Assembly (NCBI RefSeq): GCF_026241895.1
Contig: NZ_JAPJIV010000024.1
Location: 45,036-109,035 of the forward strand
Origin: Pseudomonas sp. RIT-562
Lineage (GTDB): Bacteria > Pseudomonadota > Gammaproteobacteria > Pseudomonadales > Pseudomonadaceae
Length of the DNA: 64,000 nt
Direction: 5' to 3'
Shown piece by piece: positions 1-9,400 of this stretch (position 1 is the first letter of the stretch; every line of letters starts with the position of its first letter). The notes under the pieces were generated by a model, which searched no databases, was not told the origin of the DNA, and saw only the letters and a list, made by a program, of their open reading frames with translations. The translations under genes and the position numbers were made by a program.

Positions 1-693
1 CATGGGCCTACTCGTCAGGGGCGGGGTGAGGTGTTCAGGTTCCCAGTACAGGGTGCCGAACAGGTAATCCATCAGGGGCAAAACGATGTTGAAATTGCGT
101 TCCTGCATCAACTCCCGGCGGTGATGCAGTTCGTGCAGGCGGCGCATCTGGCGAATCCACGGCAGCCGGGTCAGGCGGTTGCTCGGCGGCAGATGTTCAC
201 AGGCGTGGAACACTTCATAGGCGAGATAGCCGAGCACCAGGCAGCCGCCGAACAGGCCGGCCACGTTGGTATTGATCTGCGCCAGCAGCCACCACAGAGG
301 CACGGTGATGACCGTCGTGTGCAAAACGATCAGCCACGCCGGAAACAGGATTACTCGCCAGTCCCGGGCGCTGTCGTAGGCCATGTGCCCAGGGGTGAAG
401 AAGCTGTGGTGGTCGCCGGCGTGACGGGCATAAAACATGCGCGCGAAGTTTTTTTTGTGGTGCCCGAGATGGCGATGCACTAGGTAGACCCCAGCATTGA
501 ACAGCAACAGAGTCAGTGGCACAGCCAGCCATTCCAGCGGCCGGACCTGGCTCACGGTGCTCCAGAACCCGCCTATGGCCAGCAGCCCGAACCCCAGCAC
601 AAAAGCTGCGTGCAGCCATGGGTTGTAGCGTGGGTGCACGGCGGCGCGGTAGCGGCTGCGGAATGTATCGGTGGTCTGCCTCAATGCATTCAC
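1..693 (-). CDS. Fatty acid hydroxylase / sterol desaturase family membrane protein (3' end outside window)
   Basis: Reading the minus strand from a GTG at 693 gives an open frame to the window edge, about 231 residues, so the C-terminus is missing. It shows the histidine clusters of the integral-membrane di-iron hydroxylase family: HRHLGHH at about residues 73-79, HAGDHH at 91-96 and HELHHRR at 187-193, with hydrophobic stretches at about 28-43, 55-70, 114-138 and 143-160. Family members oxidise lipid chains at the membrane; the substrate here cannot be told. The GTG is chosen because a TGA lies five codons upstream in frame and no ATG is near. A LysR gene lies 97 bases upstream on the same strand and may be its regulator (inference). 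Confidence 0.8.
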   Translation of the reverse strand, partial: MNALRQTTDTFRSRYRAAVHPRYNPWLHAAFVLGFGLLAIGGFWSTVSQVRPLEWLAVPLTLLLFNAGVYLVHRHLGHHKKNFARMFYARHAGDHHSFFTPGHMAYDSARDWRVILFPAWLIVLHTTVITVPLWWLLAQINTNVAGLFGGCLVLGYLAYEVFHACEHLPPSNRLTRLPWIRQMRRLHELHHRRELMQERNFNIVLPLMDYLFGTLYWEPEHLTPPLTSRPM

Positions 694-790
694 CCGGGAT
701 GATGGTCAACCCCAGCAGATTAGCCGATTCCAGGATTTTGGCCGGGCTGATCTCGATGGCACAAACGCCATGCTCCGGTGCATCCTGTTC

Positions 791-1654
791 TCAAGTCAGC
801 GGGTCCCAGCGTTGGGACCAGTCGCCCTCGCGCCTGATGACTTCGCGCAGCAGGTCGAACGCCTGTTGCAGCGTTGCCGAATCGCGGTCGCGGGAGTAGA
901 CCAGGTAGGTGGGGTAATTGAATTCCGGCGCCTTCGGCACTTTCTCCATGACCCCACTTTCAAGGTAGCTCTGGACTACCCGAGTGCGGAAATAACCGCT
1001 GCCACCGTTTTCCAATATGTACTGCAGGCCGAGTGGGCCGAGGTTGAAGCTCATCGCGGCCTTGGCGTTTTCCGGCAGTGCCGCGTCATGCTGGCGACGA
1101 AAGTCCGGACCCCAGTCGATGTAGACGTAGGGGTCGGGTTTGGCCACCAGCCGCACCAGGATGAGTTTTTCTTCCAGGACCTGCTCGACTTGCAAACGCG
1201 GCCAGTACTCGGGCTGGAACACCAGCGCAGCGTCCAGCAGCCCGAGTTCGAGTTGGCGCAGCAGGTGTTCGCCATCCCGGACTTCCATACGCAGCGCATG
1301 GCTGGGAATTTTCCCCCGCAGTTCGCCGGCCCAGCCGAGCATCAGCGGGTTGCACAGGCTGACCTCACCGCCAATGTGCAGCACATTGTGATAACCCTCG
1401 GGCAACGGCAAGTCCCGGCGCGCCGCTTCCCAGGTCTGCACCAACTGGTTGGCATACACCACAAAGGCCTCGCCGTTGGGCGTCAGGCGGGCGCCGGCGC
1501 GATTGCGCACAAACAGCGTACTACCGAGCTGGCTCTCGAGTTTCTGCACCCGGGCGGTGATGGCTGTCTGGGTGACGTGGAGTTTCTCGGCGGCAGCGGC
1601 GAGGCTGCCGTGACGAACGATTTCGAGGAAGGTACGAGCGAGGTCGATGTCCAT
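791..1654 (-). CDS. LysR family transcriptional regulator
   Basis: 287 residues, the usual LysR length. The N-terminal winged helix-turn-helix spans about residues 3-60 (LARTFLEIVRHGSLAAAAEK then TQTAITARVQKLE), followed by a substrate-binding domain of the periplasmic-binding-protein fold that senses an unknown effector. The start is the ATG at 1654; the ribosome site is weak, but the residues that follow are the canonical LysR beginning. It lies between an amidohydrolase upstream and a lipid hydroxylase gene downstream, all on the minus strand, so either neighbour is a possible target. A REP pair separates it from the upstream gene, which suggests a separate transcript. Confidence 0.9.
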   Translation of the reverse strand: MDIDLARTFLEIVRHGSLAAAAEKLHVTQTAITARVQKLESQLGSTLFVRNRAGARLTPNGEAFVVYANQLVQTWEAARRDLPLPEGYHNVLHIGGEVSLCNPLMLGWAGELRGKIPSHALRMEVRDGEHLLRQLELGLLDAALVFQPEYWPRLQVEQVLEEKLILVRLVAKPDPYVYIDWGPDFRRQHDAALPENAKAAMSFNLGPLGLQYILENGGSGYFRTRVVQSYLESGVMEKVPKAPEFNYPTYLVYSRDRDSATLQQAFDLLREVIRREGDWSQRWDPLT

Positions 1655-1684
1655 GGGGCAACCGGTGCGGAAGGTGCAGGCATT

Positions 1685-1753
1685 GTAGGAGCAGTGCCGG
1701 GCTGTGGCGACGGCGATCTTGCGGGCGCCATCGCTGGCAAGCCAGGCTCCTAC
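1685..1753. repeat. REP pair (GTAGGAGC family)
   Basis: About 69 bases begin with GTAGGAGC and end with GCTCCTAC, with GGCGATC..GCGCCATCGC in the middle. The two ends can fold on each other imperfectly. This is one of the repeated extragenic palindrome families of fluorescent pseudomonads; similar copies lie near 26660, 42562 and 56872. It sits between the LysR gene and the amidohydrolase gene. Confidence 0.8.
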
Positions 1754-1772
1754 ACGGGGTCAGGGGCGCCGC

Positions 1773-3731
1773 TCAGAACGCAAAACACGAACACCCGAAC
1801 GCCCCCCAGAATCCCTGAAAATCACTGACCGGCGCCGAGGACAATCGCGCTCGCTCGTGGCTGTGCGCGTGCACCGCACAAGCGCCGACGCATTGATGAA
1901 CCTGGGCGGTAAGCGGTGCCAAGGGTTTCCAGTGGCCGGGCACTGTGACTACCGGCGACCATTCAGGCACCACCGGCACTGGCGGTGGACCGAGCTTGGC
2001 GAACTCGGCGGTACCGTAGACGATTTTACCGTCGACAATCGTCAACACCGACTCGATCCACTTCACCGCTTCATCTTCGATGTGAAAATAGTCGGCGGAC
2101 AGCGCGATCAGGTCAGCCAGTTGCCCGACCTTGATCTGGCCTTTTTTGCCCTGTTCCGAAGAAAACCAGGCGCTGCCGTGGGTGAACAATTCCAGCGCGG
2201 TATCGCGGCTCAGCCCTTGGGGATACAGCTCCAGACCACCGACGGTGCGACCACTGACCAGCCAGTAAAGCGACGTCCAGGGGTTATAGCTCGACACTCG
2301 GGTGGCGTCAGTCCCGGCGCCGACGGGTAGGCCCTCGGCAAGCATTCGCGCGATGGGCGGGGTGTGTTCAGCTGCCTTGGCACCATAGCGGTCGACAAAA
2401 TACTCACCCTGAAACGCCATGCGATCCTGGATCGCAATGCCGCCGCCGAGCGCCTTCACCCGCTCGATATTCTGCGGGGTAATGGTTTCAGCGTGATCGA
2501 AAAACCACGGCAGCCCAGCGAACGGGATATCGCGATTGACCTTCTCGAATACATCGAGCATGCGGCCGATGGATTCGTTGTAGGTGGCATGCAGACGGAA
2601 CGGCCAGCGCTGTTCCACCAGATGCCGCACTACCGGTTCCAGTTCCTGCTCCATGGTTTGCGGCAGGTCCGGGCGCGGTTCGAGAAAGTCCTCGAAATCC
2701 GCTGCGGAAAACACCAGCATTTCGCCGGCGCCGTTGTGCCGTAGAAAGTCATCGCCCTGGCCATAACGGGAGCTGCTGGTCCAGTTCTTGAAATCGCTGA
2801 GCTCCTCCTTCGGCTTCTGGGTGAACAGGTTGTAGGCAATGCGTACCGTAAGTTGTTTGTCCCTGGCCAGTTGCTGGATGACCTGGTAATCGTCAGGGTA
2901 ATTCTGGTACCCGCCACCGGCATCGATAGCGCTGGTGACACCCAGGCGATTGAGTTCGCGCATGAACTGGCGGGTGGAATTGACCTGGTACTCCAGTGGC
3001 AGCTTCGGTCCCTTGGCCAACGTCGAATAAAGAATCATCGCGTTGGGACGAGCGATCAGCATGCCGGTTGGCTCGCCATTGGCGTCGCGCTGGATCTCGC
3101 CACCTGGCGGGTTGGGCGTGTCCCGGGTGTAGCCGACGACTTTCAACGCCGCGCGGTTGAGCAGGGCGCGGTCATAGAGGTGCAGGACAAATACCGGCGT
3201 GTCCGGTGCGGCTTTGTTCAATTCTTCAATAGTGGGCAGGCGTTTCTCGGCGAACTGGAACTCGTTCCAGCCTCCGACCACGCGCACCCATTGTGGCGTC
3301 GGCGTGCGGTCTGCCTGGTCCTTGAGCAGACGCAAGGCATCGGCCAGAGACGGCACGCCTTCCCAGCGCAGTTCAAGGTTGTAGTTCAAACCGCCGCGAA
3401 TCAGGTGCAGGTGCGAGTCATTGAGACCGGGGATCACCGTGCGCCCGTGCAGGTCGACGATTTGCGTTCCGGGACCTTGTAAAGCCATGGCCTGGGCATC
3501 GCTGCCAACCACCACGAAACGCCCGTCCTTGATCGCCACGGCACTGGCCTGGGGTTTCTTGCGATCGACTGTGTGCAAGCGGCCGTTGTATAAAATGAGG
3601 TCGGCGGGGGCATCGGGCATGGTCTTACTCCCTGCAAACAGCGGGCTGATCCAGGCGCCGACGGCGCCTGCCGAAAGGCCTTGCAGTACACGACGGCGGT
3701 TAAATCCGTCGTGGTCGTCAGGTGGACTCAT
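1773..3731 (-). CDS. Exported amidohydrolase (YtcJ-like, amidohydrolase 3 family)
   Basis: 652 residues from the ATG at 3731, which has a GGAGAG ribosome site; a longer frame reaching 3794 lacks one. The N-terminus carries a twin-arginine-like signal (NRRRVLQGL at 11-19, then a hydrophobic segment), so export of the folded metalloenzyme is likely. The metal-binding SHLH lies at 106-109, with a later FDHAET and GAGTDATR typical of the superfamily. Family members hydrolyse C-N bonds of ring or amide substrates; the substrate is unknown. The last 60 residues are unusual: a cluster HQCVGACAVHAHSH and a Cys-containing terminus (GCSCFAF) after the barrel, perhaps a metal or redox tail. It is monocistronic by spacing. 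Confidence 0.85.
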   Translation of the reverse strand: MSPPDDHDGFNRRRVLQGLSAGAVGAWISPLFAGSKTMPDAPADLILYNGRLHTVDRKKPQASAVAIKDGRFVVVGSDAQAMALQGPGTQIVDLHGRTVIPGLNDSHLHLIRGGLNYNLELRWEGVPSLADALRLLKDQADRTPTPQWVRVVGGWNEFQFAEKRLPTIEELNKAAPDTPVFVLHLYDRALLNRAALKVVGYTRDTPNPPGGEIQRDANGEPTGMLIARPNAMILYSTLAKGPKLPLEYQVNSTRQFMRELNRLGVTSAIDAGGGYQNYPDDYQVIQQLARDKQLTVRIAYNLFTQKPKEELSDFKNWTSSSRYGQGDDFLRHNGAGEMLVFSAADFEDFLEPRPDLPQTMEQELEPVVRHLVEQRWPFRLHATYNESIGRMLDVFEKVNRDIPFAGLPWFFDHAETITPQNIERVKALGGGIAIQDRMAFQGEYFVDRYGAKAAEHTPPIARMLAEGLPVGAGTDATRVSSYNPWTSLYWLVSGRTVGGLELYPQGLSRDTALELFTHGSAWFSSEQGKKGQIKVGQLADLIALSADYFHIEDEAVKWIESVLTIVDGKIVYGTAEFAKLGPPPVPVVPEWSPVVTVPGHWKPLAPLTAQVHQCVGACAVHAHSHERARLSSAPVSDFQGFWGAFGCSCFAF

Positions 3732-3850
3732 GGCGTTGCTCTCCGCTAGATTTCTCCCAGCAAGCGTGGGGCCAATAGCCGATGTCTGACGCATGCGGCC
3801 AGATGGAATATAGACGGCAAATCCGCGTCCGGCCTTTTCACCGGCCCGAT

Positions 3851-3888
3851 AAACGACAAATCCCGCCTCGAAGGGCGGGATTCGTTTG
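3851..3888 (-). terminator. Intrinsic terminator-like hairpin
   Basis: The stem AATCCCGCC / GGCGGGATT (3859-3867 with 3874-3882) has a five-base loop and is extended by outer AAACGA / TCGTTT pairing. It lies just past the stop of the SCP2 gene and before the amidohydrolase gene, both on the minus strand, so it probably ends the phosphatase-SCP2 transcript. Confidence 0.7.
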
Positions 3889-3924
3889 CAGCCAGGCGCA
3901 TCCCGAATGTCGGGACCGGATCGC

Positions 3925-4239
3925 TTAGGCCGGGAACAGCTCGGACAATTTCATCGCCAGCATCATGTCGCCTTCAGCGCGCAATTTGCCGCCCATGAAC
4001 GCCTGCATGCCATCGGTCTCGCCGCTGACGATGCCTTCCAGGGTTTCGCCGTCCATCACCAGGGTCACCTGGGCGTCCGGGTTTTCACCTTCCTGCAGCT
4101 CGCAAGTGCTGTCCTTGACGATCAGCGAAAAGTTCTTGGTGTCGTCGATGCGGAAACCGAAGACCAGGTCCAGACCGGCAGCAGCGGCTGGGTTGAACTT
4201 GGCTTTCATTGCTTGTACGGCATCAGCTACGGAGGTCAT
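3925..4239 (-). CDS. SCP2 sterol-binding domain protein
   Basis: 104 residues that form a single SCP2 (sterol carrier protein 2-like) domain: an N-terminal helix, then FRIDDTKNFSLIVKDS, the acidic NPDAQVTLVMDGETL strand region and C-terminal MAFMGGKLRAEGD-type helices. Such domains bind hydrophobic ligands such as fatty acyl chains; no catalytic residues are expected. It follows the histidine-phosphatase-fold gene by 64 bases on the same strand, so the two are probably co-transcribed. A terminator hairpin lies 37 bases past the stop. The physiological ligand is not known. Confidence 0.9.
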   Translation of the reverse strand: MTSVADAVQAMKAKFNPAAAAGLDLVFGFRIDDTKNFSLIVKDSTCELQEGENPDAQVTLVMDGETLEGIVSGETDGMQAFMGGKLRAEGDMMLAMKLSELFPA

Positions 4240-4303
4240 GGTTCGATCCTTTTTTTGGGAAATACAGCTGGGTGATTACAGCCAGGGTCACAATAATCCG
4301 GAC

Positions 4304-5014
4304 TCAGCGAAAGGTGATGAGTTCCGGGGCCTTCAACAGTTGCAGGTGCGCATGGCTGTTGAAGGAAGCCAGGGCCACTTCGCGTCCACGGAACTTCAAG
4401 TGGTTGAGCGAGGTGTTGACGATTTGCCAGTTCAGTTCAAAGGCCTGCCGGGCAGGCATTTGGGTGATCAGGTGGAGCAGGGCAGTGATGGTCCCGCCGG
4501 AGGTAAACACAGCGATTTTCTGGGTGTTGTCGGCGCTCTCGAGGATCCGGTGCAGCCCGGCCCGCACCCGCTCGACAAACCCCAGCCAGCTTTCCAGGCC
4601 CGGTGTGTCGTACGTGCCCGCGAGCCAGCGCTCGATGATCAACGCAAAAATGCGCTGGAATTCACTGCGGTTCTGCGCGGCGTTGCGCAGGATGTGCAGA
4701 GCTTCAGGCTCTTGCGGCAGCATCTCGGGCAGTAATGCTCGAATCACCGCATCGGCGTCGAACTCGTTGAATGCCGGATCGGTTTCCAGGATCGGTACAG
4801 GTAGCCCAACCGCCGCAAACTGTTGCAGGGCGCCAGTGGCAGTATCCTGCTGGCGGCGCAGGTCACCTGCCAGGCAGCGATCGAAGCTGATACCCAGTTC
4901 GGCCAGGTGCTGGCCGAGGATTTGCGCCTGGCGCACGCCGGTCGGCGACAGGACGTCATAATCGTCTGCACCAAAGGAGGCTTGGCCATGTCGAATCAGA
5001 TAGATGCTGCCCAC
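4304..5014 (-). CDS. Histidine phosphatase superfamily protein with altered second catalytic site
   Basis: 236 residues of the phosphoglycerate-mutase-like fold. The first catalytic motif is clear: YLIRHGQASFG at residues 5-15, with nucleophile His9. The position that usually reads SHGG near the C-terminus reads TSGGTI instead, so the second conserved histidine appears to be replaced by serine. I recall relatives that share this change, so it may define a subfamily and not a broken gene. The substrate is unknown. The gene is 64 bases upstream of the SCP2 gene and divergent from sohB. Confidence 0.85.
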   Translation of the reverse strand: MGSIYLIRHGQASFGADDYDVLSPTGVRQAQILGQHLAELGISFDRCLAGDLRRQQDTATGALQQFAAVGLPVPILETDPAFNEFDADAVIRALLPEMLPQEPEALHILRNAAQNRSEFQRIFALIIERWLAGTYDTPGLESWLGFVERVRAGLHRILESADNTQKIAVFTSGGTITALLHLITQMPARQAFELNWQIVNTSLNHLKFRGREVALASFNSHAHLQLLKAPELITFR

Positions 5015-5220
5015 GTCCGCTTCATCCCGGTACGTTGAAGGTCTGGCGAGGTTATGGGGGATGACGGTGTGCTGTCAATGAAAAAACATACGCTTGTTTG
5101 AAATGCTCGTTCCAGGCCTGTAACTGCAGGTTTCGTGGCTGGCCGACAAGCCGGCGCATGGGTATGCTGGTTAACACCCCGCGCGCGTTGCATGCCGCGC
5201 TTAGTAATAAAGGAGTTGCT

Positions 5221-6243
5221 GTGGAGTTTTTTGCCGAGTACGCCAGTTTTCTGGCCAAGACCGTGACACTGGTGGTCGCCATTCTGGTGGTCCTGGCCAG
5301 TTTTGCGGCATTGCGCAGCAAGGGTCGACGCAAATCCGCCGGCCAATTGCAGGTCAGCAAGCTTAATGATTTCTACAAGGGGCTGCGCGAACGCCTGGAA
5401 CACACCTTGCTCGACAAGGACCAGCTCAAGGCGCTGCGCAAGTCTCAGGCCAAGACCGAGAAGAAACAAAAGAAGAAGTCCGAGGCCAAGCCGCGGGTGT
5501 TCGTGCTGGATTTCGATGGCGACATCAAGGCTTCTGCCACTGAAAGCCTGCGTCACGAGATCACTGCCCTGCTGACCCTGGCCACGCCCAAGGATGAGGT
5601 GGTCCTGCGCCTGGAAAGCGGCGGCGGCATGGTGCACAGCTATGGCCTGGCGTCTTCGCAACTGGCGCGCATCCGTGATGCGGGCGTGCCCTTGACCGTG
5701 TGCATCGACAAGGTTGCGGCAAGCGGCGGCTACATGATGGCGTGCATTGGCGAGAAGATCATCAGCGCGCCATTCGCCATCCTCGGCTCCATCGGCGTGG
5801 TGGCGCAGTTGCCTAACGTCAATCGCCTTTTGAAGAAACACGATATCGATTTCGAGGTGCTGACCGCCGGCGAGTACAAACGCACCCTGACGGTGTTTGG
5901 CGAAAATACTGAAAAAGGTCGGGAAAAATTCCAGGAGGACCTGGACATCACCCATCAGCTGTTCAAGAACTTCGTTTCGCGTTATCGCCCGCAACTGGCT
6001 ATCGACGAAGTGGCCACCGGTGAAATCTGGCTCGGTATTGCGGCACTCGACAAACAACTGGTGGACGAGCTCAAGACCAGCGATGAATACCTCTCCGAAC
6101 GGGCGAAAAAATCAGAGCTTTACCACTTGCACTACGCCGAACGTAAAAGCCTGCAGGAGCGTATCGGCATGGCAGCGAGCGGCACGATCGATCGCGTATT
6201 GCTGGGATGGTGGAGTCGTTTGACTCAGCAGCGCTTCTGGTAA
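5221..6243 (+). CDS. sohB: Inner-membrane serine protease SohB (S49 family)
   Basis: 340 residues from the GTG at 5221, preceded by AAAGGAGTT. An ATG at 5161 would add 20 residues that do not look like SohB. Residues 5-27 form a single transmembrane helix and place the protease domain in the periplasm; a charged Lys-rich linker at about 75-95 follows. The S49 core is visible: serine in AASGGYMMA, the APFAILGSIGV strand and a lysine in EYKRTLT that matches the Ser-Lys dyad. It degrades membrane or periplasmic peptides. A strong terminator follows the stop. Confidence 0.92.
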   Translation: MEFFAEYASFLAKTVTLVVAILVVLASFAALRSKGRRKSAGQLQVSKLNDFYKGLRERLEHTLLDKDQLKALRKSQAKTEKKQKKKSEAKPRVFVLDFDGDIKASATESLRHEITALLTLATPKDEVVLRLESGGGMVHSYGLASSQLARIRDAGVPLTVCIDKVAASGGYMMACIGEKIISAPFAILGSIGVVAQLPNVNRLLKKHDIDFEVLTAGEYKRTLTVFGENTEKGREKFQEDLDITHQLFKNFVSRYRPQLAIDEVATGEIWLGIAALDKQLVDELKTSDEYLSERAKKSELYHLHYAERKSLQERIGMAASGTIDRVLLGWWSRLTQQRFW

Positions 6244-6276
6244 CTCCCCTGGCAAGCTGATGTTTTGCCAGTCATC

Positions 6277-6320
6277 AAACCCTGAACTCAAGCGTAAATG
6301 CTTGGTTCGGGGTTTTTTTT
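6277..6320 (+). terminator. Rho-independent terminator after sohB
   Basis: The stem AAACCCTGAAC pairs with GTTCGGGGTTT across a short internal AGCG/GCT helix and is followed by a run of eight T residues. It begins 33 bases past the sohB stop on the plus strand. Confidence 0.85.
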
Positions 6321-6443
6321 CGGGCGCGGTTTCCGACTTGTCCTGTTGGCTTTTCTCGGTCTGTTCGAGACTTTTCCGGCGCTGCCAAGGAAGCGATCAG
6401 TTTAGGCTGGACGCTCCCGAATCAGCTGCAAAGGAATTGCACA

Positions 6444-9400
6444 ATGACCGAATCGCACGAAAACCACGTTACAGACAAATATGCGCTGCCCGCCTTACCG
6501 TTGCGTGAGGAACTGCAGGCAGCCGTTGCTACCGCACTGCCGCAATCGCCTGGGGATTTCGGTGGCCGCCTGATACAAGCGAGATGGGGAAAGGATGTCG
6601 ACCCCCAGACAGCACGGTTGGTGACCCTTGACTACAACTATCACGGCCACCCTGTGCAGAACGGTATCCAACAGGGGCGGGTAGCGAGCAGCCAAAGCCT
6701 GACGCAAATGTTGTTGGCCAATTATCAGACTGTCGGTGACGGACGCTTCGGGGAAACCGGTTTCGGTTTATACACGCCCCCGGACATCGGGCCAGAGGTG
6801 CGGATAGTCGATAAGGTCGATGAGTTTGCCTATGTAGGCAGTGGCAACCACGACACCTATGAAGGCATCTATCGTCGAACTGATCCGCAGGCCTATGGCC
6901 CACTCACGCAAATCGCCCTGAGGCCTGCCGACTTCAAACAGTGGGTATGGGAACTCGAGCTCAAAGACCAATACCGTGACTACGTTGAGCGAAGCTGGCC
7001 AGCGGACGAGGTGATCGTTGCACCGGCGCCGTATGCGCTGCGTACATCGGTCAAAGCGGCGCTGGTGATGACGGCTTATTTGCAAAGCAGGGAAAACACC
7101 CTCACTCGCAAAGGTCTTGAGCTGGCGATGCAAATGGCCGGGTTGGCGCCTGATCAGCAGTGGGAACACCTGAAGATCGAGCAACTGCAGGCGCCGACAC
7201 GAGTGCCCCAAATAGTCGAAATCGGCCGGCTGATTATCTATCGCTACACCGCCACTGATATCTGGACCTGCCGCTGCGGGTCGCGGATCCTGTTGTACAT
7301 CCCTGGCAACTCTTCGCCTTTACACGATTTCGTCGACGCCAACGCGTTTCATGGCTGGGTTGTGCAGCAGGGCAGAAATGCGCAGACAAAACGCGCGTTG
7401 GCCGCACATTTTGCCGAGGGCGATCAACAGGACGGCACATTCCATGCGGGTGTGCTGACGGCATTGGATGGAATGGCGATTTACCCCAACCAACACCGTT
7501 TGCAAAAGGGCCATGGTTTTTTCAACGATGATGGTTATTGGGATCCTGCCGACTACCTGCATTTCGAGGTTGCACCCAGAGGCACCGATCCTTTCGCGCA
7601 ACTGGTCGTGAGTATGAAACTGGCGGCAATAGCGAGTATCGAGACCATTCGCGATGATGCCCAGGTCAACCGGGATAACCTGAGCGCAGTGGTCGAACCC
7701 ATCGTGCAATGGGTGAACAAGTTCGGGCCGTTGGCCTTGTTCGTGCCCGGTGGTGAAGGTTTGCTGGCGTTGGCGGGCATCATCGATGCCGGATATGGCC
7801 TGGACCAGGCTGTAAACGGCAAGAATCCCGAAGATATGTCAGCAGGCGTCACTCGTACGGTATTCGGTTTGCTCAATGCGCTGCCGATGGTGTTGGGAGC
7901 TGGCGCCGCAATTGAAAGCGAAGGTGTTGCCGATGCCGAGGTGGCCGCGGAGCCGTTGCTCAAGGACGATTTACCCGTCGTCGATAGACCAACGATAGAG
8001 CCACTGCCAGCAACCCGGACCCGCGTAGATTTGATCCGTGGAATCGGCGCCGAAGTTGCGTCATTCAGCGATGAAGTGCTGGAGCAGATTGGCAGAGTCA
8101 GTACGGTCGACGACGACATGCTGCGCCTGATGCGGGCCGGACGCCCACCGACACCGCTGTTGGCCGATACGATCAGCCGCTTCCGGATTGATCAGGATCT
8201 TCAGGACTTCATCCCGCAGGCGAATCCCGCCACTACCCGGGCGCAGCTTTTCCAGGCGCGCTACGACGCTCTCCAGGAAAGTGAGCATGCATGGGTCCGG
8301 TTGTTTCAGCGTCAGTACCCAGGCTTGCCGAAAAATGCCATTGAACAAATTCTCGACCGGTCAGGTGTGGATATTCAAGCGCCACCGGCAGTGGATGAGG
8401 CCAGGCGTATGCTCAGTCAGTTGGATGGCAAGGCGACCGAGTATCAACAGCACGTACGGCTCAATCGCGCCTATGAAGGGCTTTTCCTCAAGTCAATCGA
8501 CAACCCGGAAACCGACTCACTGGTCCTGCACTCACTCAAAGCGCTGCCTGGTTGGTCCAAGGCGTTTCGTCTCGAAGTGATTGAGGGGAGCGCGGGTGGC
8601 AGACTCCTGGACCATGTCGGTCCGATTAATGCTCCTGTTCGCAGGTCTCTGGTAAAAATAGGCAAGCGCTACCAAAGGTACGATGCCCAGGGACTTCCTC
8701 AGCAAGATACCAACGATATCTATCAGGCCGTTTTCGACGTCCTGCCAGAAGCGCAGCGCTCGGCGCTGGAGTTGGAGACTGTTGAGCCGGTGCGGGATCT
8801 GCAGCATAAAATCAGCGAGCGTCTGCTTACGCGTTCCGAGCTCAAGACCGGACTTGACCGTATCGACTCCGGCTTGACCTTTGACGCGCAAGGACTGCAA
8901 GGCGGTGGTTATCCGATGACCGCTCAGGGCGAGGCGATCTCTCAATCGCACGATATCGGGTTGCTTCAGCTCAAGTCGATTTACCCGGATTTCACCGCCG
9001 CGCAGGCCAGTGAGTTTGTGCAACGCCTGGGCACCGGACCTCTGGAAGCACTGAGGCAGCTGCAAATAAAGCTCGCACAAGTCAATGTCGACTTGACCGC
9101 CTGGATCAACCAGGTCCGGCATGACGTTGGCGATCTGGAGGTTGAGCTTCTGGGCGCAGGCGATGAGGCGGCACAAGGGATGGACGCGGCGCAAATCGAG
9201 GAGGAGAACATCGAGCGGGTCGAAACGGCCGCACATTATGAGCGCGAGGCGCGGATCGAACTGGCCACCGAGCTGATGAGCCTGTGGCAAAAGCGCGGGC
9301 ATGCAGAGAGCCGCTTATATGATGGAGAGCAGTTCCTCGGTTACAAACTGGAACTGGACTTCGAGGAGTTTCATAGCCTGCCGAGGCTGAGCGCGAAGTT

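Noticed and set aside
31..483. Plus-strand frame at the window start
   Set aside because: It is antisense to the hydroxylase gene, whose histidine clusters fix the minus-strand frame.
215..709. Minus-strand frame beginning MTIIPGECIEAD
   Set aside because: It is in a different frame from the hydroxylase; its product is Arg/Pro-rich with no motif.
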